From Flavobacterium sp. (lineage in GTDB: Bacteria > Bacteroidota > Bacteroidia > Flavobacteriales > Flavobacteriaceae), in contig JAQSDU010000011.1 in NCBI GenBank assembly GCA_029946065.1, positions 124,001 through 188,000 on the forward strand: a stretch of 64,000 nt of DNA, written 5' to 3'. Positions within the stretch are counted from its first letter, which is position 1, and each line of letters starts with the position of its first letter. Positions 63,038-64,000 of the stretch are shown here, piece after piece. Under the pieces are notes generated by a model. The model was not told the origin of the DNA and did not search any database. It saw nothing but the letters and a program-made list of their open reading frames with translations. A program made the translations under genes and the position numbers.

Positions 63038-64000
63038 TTATTTAATCTCGAAACTACCTTCCAGACCTTTGTCAGAACTGCCTCCGACCATAACCTTAAA
63101 AGTTCCCGGCTCTAAAATATAGTTTCCTTCATTGTCGAAAAATCCTAATTCTTTTTCTGTGAGTGTAAAAGTTACGTTTTTTGATTCACCCTTTTTCAAA
63201 CTGACAAGTTCAAATCCTTTTAATTCCTTTACAGGTCTGACAACACTTGCAACATCGTCATGTATGTAAAGTTGCGCGACTTCGGTGCCATCAAAGTTAC
63301 CGGTATTGGTTAGCGTGACACTGACTTTAACGACTTCACCTTTCTCAAATGATGGCTTATTTATCTTAAGATTGCTGTATTCAAAAGAAGTATAGCTCAA
63401 TCCGAAACCAAAAGGATAAAGTGGTGTTTTTTCAACATCGGTATAATGCGACCAAAATACGTTATTGTCGCTGTCAATCGGTCTGCCGGTGCCGTAATTA
63501 TTATAATAAATCGGAATTTGACCAACATTTCTCGGAAAAGAAATCGGCAATTTCCCACTTGGATTATAATCGCCGTAGAGTACCTGAGCAACCGCATTTC
63601 CCGTTTGCGTTCCCAAGTGCCAGGCTTCAACGATGGCCGGAATATGGTCGGATGCCCAATTGATCGTTAAAGGCCTACCATTATTCAAAACCAGTACGAT
63701 ATTAGGGTTAATTTTGTAGATTGCTTCCATAAGCGCTTGTTGGTTACCTGGTAAGTCAAGGTTAGTGCGGCTTCGGCCTTCACCACTTTGGAAACCGTGT
63801 TCTCCCAAAACCATGACTACTACATCGGCACCTTTTGCGGCGAGCTTGGCTGCTTCAAATCCAGAGGTATCTGTTGTGTTAAATTTTAGTTCAGCAGTAA
63901 AAGTCGTGGCGCCGATAGTCAGGTCGCTTCCTTTTTCATATTTCAAAGAATTATCCTTGTATTGCTGCATGCCTTCTAAAACAGAAACCGCTGTATTATC
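63038..64000 (-). CDS. GH3 beta-glucosidase/beta-mannosidase, C-terminal part (5' end outside window)
   Basis: The frame is open to the right edge. The visible 320 residues cover the GH3 C-terminal domains: AAKGADVVVMVLGEHGFQSGEGRSR (the QSGEGxSR segment), IVLVLNNGRPLTINWAS, AIVEAWHLGTQTGNAVAQVLYG and NPSGKLPISFPRNVGQIPIYYN, then the fibronectin-like domain YPFGFGLSYTSFEYSNLKI. The N-terminal barrel with the nucleophile Asp is beyond the edge. It is likely the exo-acting enzyme for manno- or gluco-oligosaccharides. Confidence 0.93.
   Translation of the reverse strand, partial: DNTAVSVLEGMQQYKDNSLKYEKGSDLTIGATTFTAELKFNTTDTSGFEAAKLAAKGADVVVMVLGEHGFQSGEGRSRTNLDLPGNQQALMEAIYKINPNIVLVLNNGRPLTINWASDHIPAIVEAWHLGTQTGNAVAQVLYGDYNPSGKLPISFPRNVGQIPIYYNNYGTGRPIDSDNNVFWSHYTDVEKTPLYPFGFGLSYTSFEYSNLKINKPSFEKGEVVKVSVTLTNTGNFDGTEVAQLYIHDDVASVVRPVKELKGFELVSLKKGESKNVTFTLTEKELGFFDNEGNYILEPGTFKVMVGGSSDKGLEGSFEIK

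Overview
The window looks like the chromosome of a Flavobacterium-type member of the Bacteroidota. The signs are AT-rich DNA, SusC/SusD and TonB-dependent receptors, a type IX secretion (T9SS) C-terminal sorting domain, promoters with the Bacteroidota TAnnTTTG element, few clear Shine-Dalgarno sites, a DOT-type tyrosine integrase and an rteC remnant. No rRNA, CRISPR array or intact IS element was seen; there is one tRNA (tRNA-Ser, UGA).

Layout. 1-2412: end of a siderophore-type TonB receptor and a PepSY membrane protein (iron uptake). 2454-10489 (minus): an L,D-transpeptidase, two secreted surface proteins, then a four-gene redox operon of thioredoxin, ApbE flavin transferase, a DUF4266 mini-lipoprotein and a DUF3570 barrel. 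10600-17638: amino-acid permease, divergent katG, and an antioxidant run (2-Cys peroxiredoxin, thioredoxin, thiol peroxidase). 17647-24009: housekeeping block of diacylglycerol kinase, ftsK, LolA-like, LptF/LptG-like and a RibBA whose GTP cyclohydrolase half is degenerate.

24158-35154 is accessory. An integrase follows tRNA-Ser, and a 17-nt imperfect copy of the tRNA 3' end reappears about 8.4 kb downstream, where a decayed rteC gene is cut off. Between them lie three alpha/beta hydrolases, TetR and AraC regulators, a peroxiredoxin-like protein and a short-chain dehydrogenase: a small detoxification-type island. A second SDR/SRPBCC/AraC cassette follows. 35419-40839 holds a soluble multi-PAS/GAF histidine kinase with three response regulators. 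41322-44669 holds a TetR-controlled membrane protein with twin operators, then several gene remnants (TonB receptor, SDR, AraC-like N-terminus) around one intact HxlR regulator.

44685-64000 is a mannan utilisation locus. The minus arm carries SusC, SusD, an IPT/TIG surface protein, GH27 alpha-galactosidase and a GH5. An AraC regulator sits between the arms. The plus arm carries GH26, a sodium-solute symporter, GH130 mannosylglucose phosphorylase, cellobiose 2-epimerase, a second GH26, a secreted CBM-like protein and a GH5 mannanase. A GH3 beta-glucosidase runs off the right edge. Together these encode surface capture, debranching, endo/exo cleavage to mannobiose, import, epimerisation to mannosylglucose and phosphorolysis to mannose-1-phosphate plus glucose.
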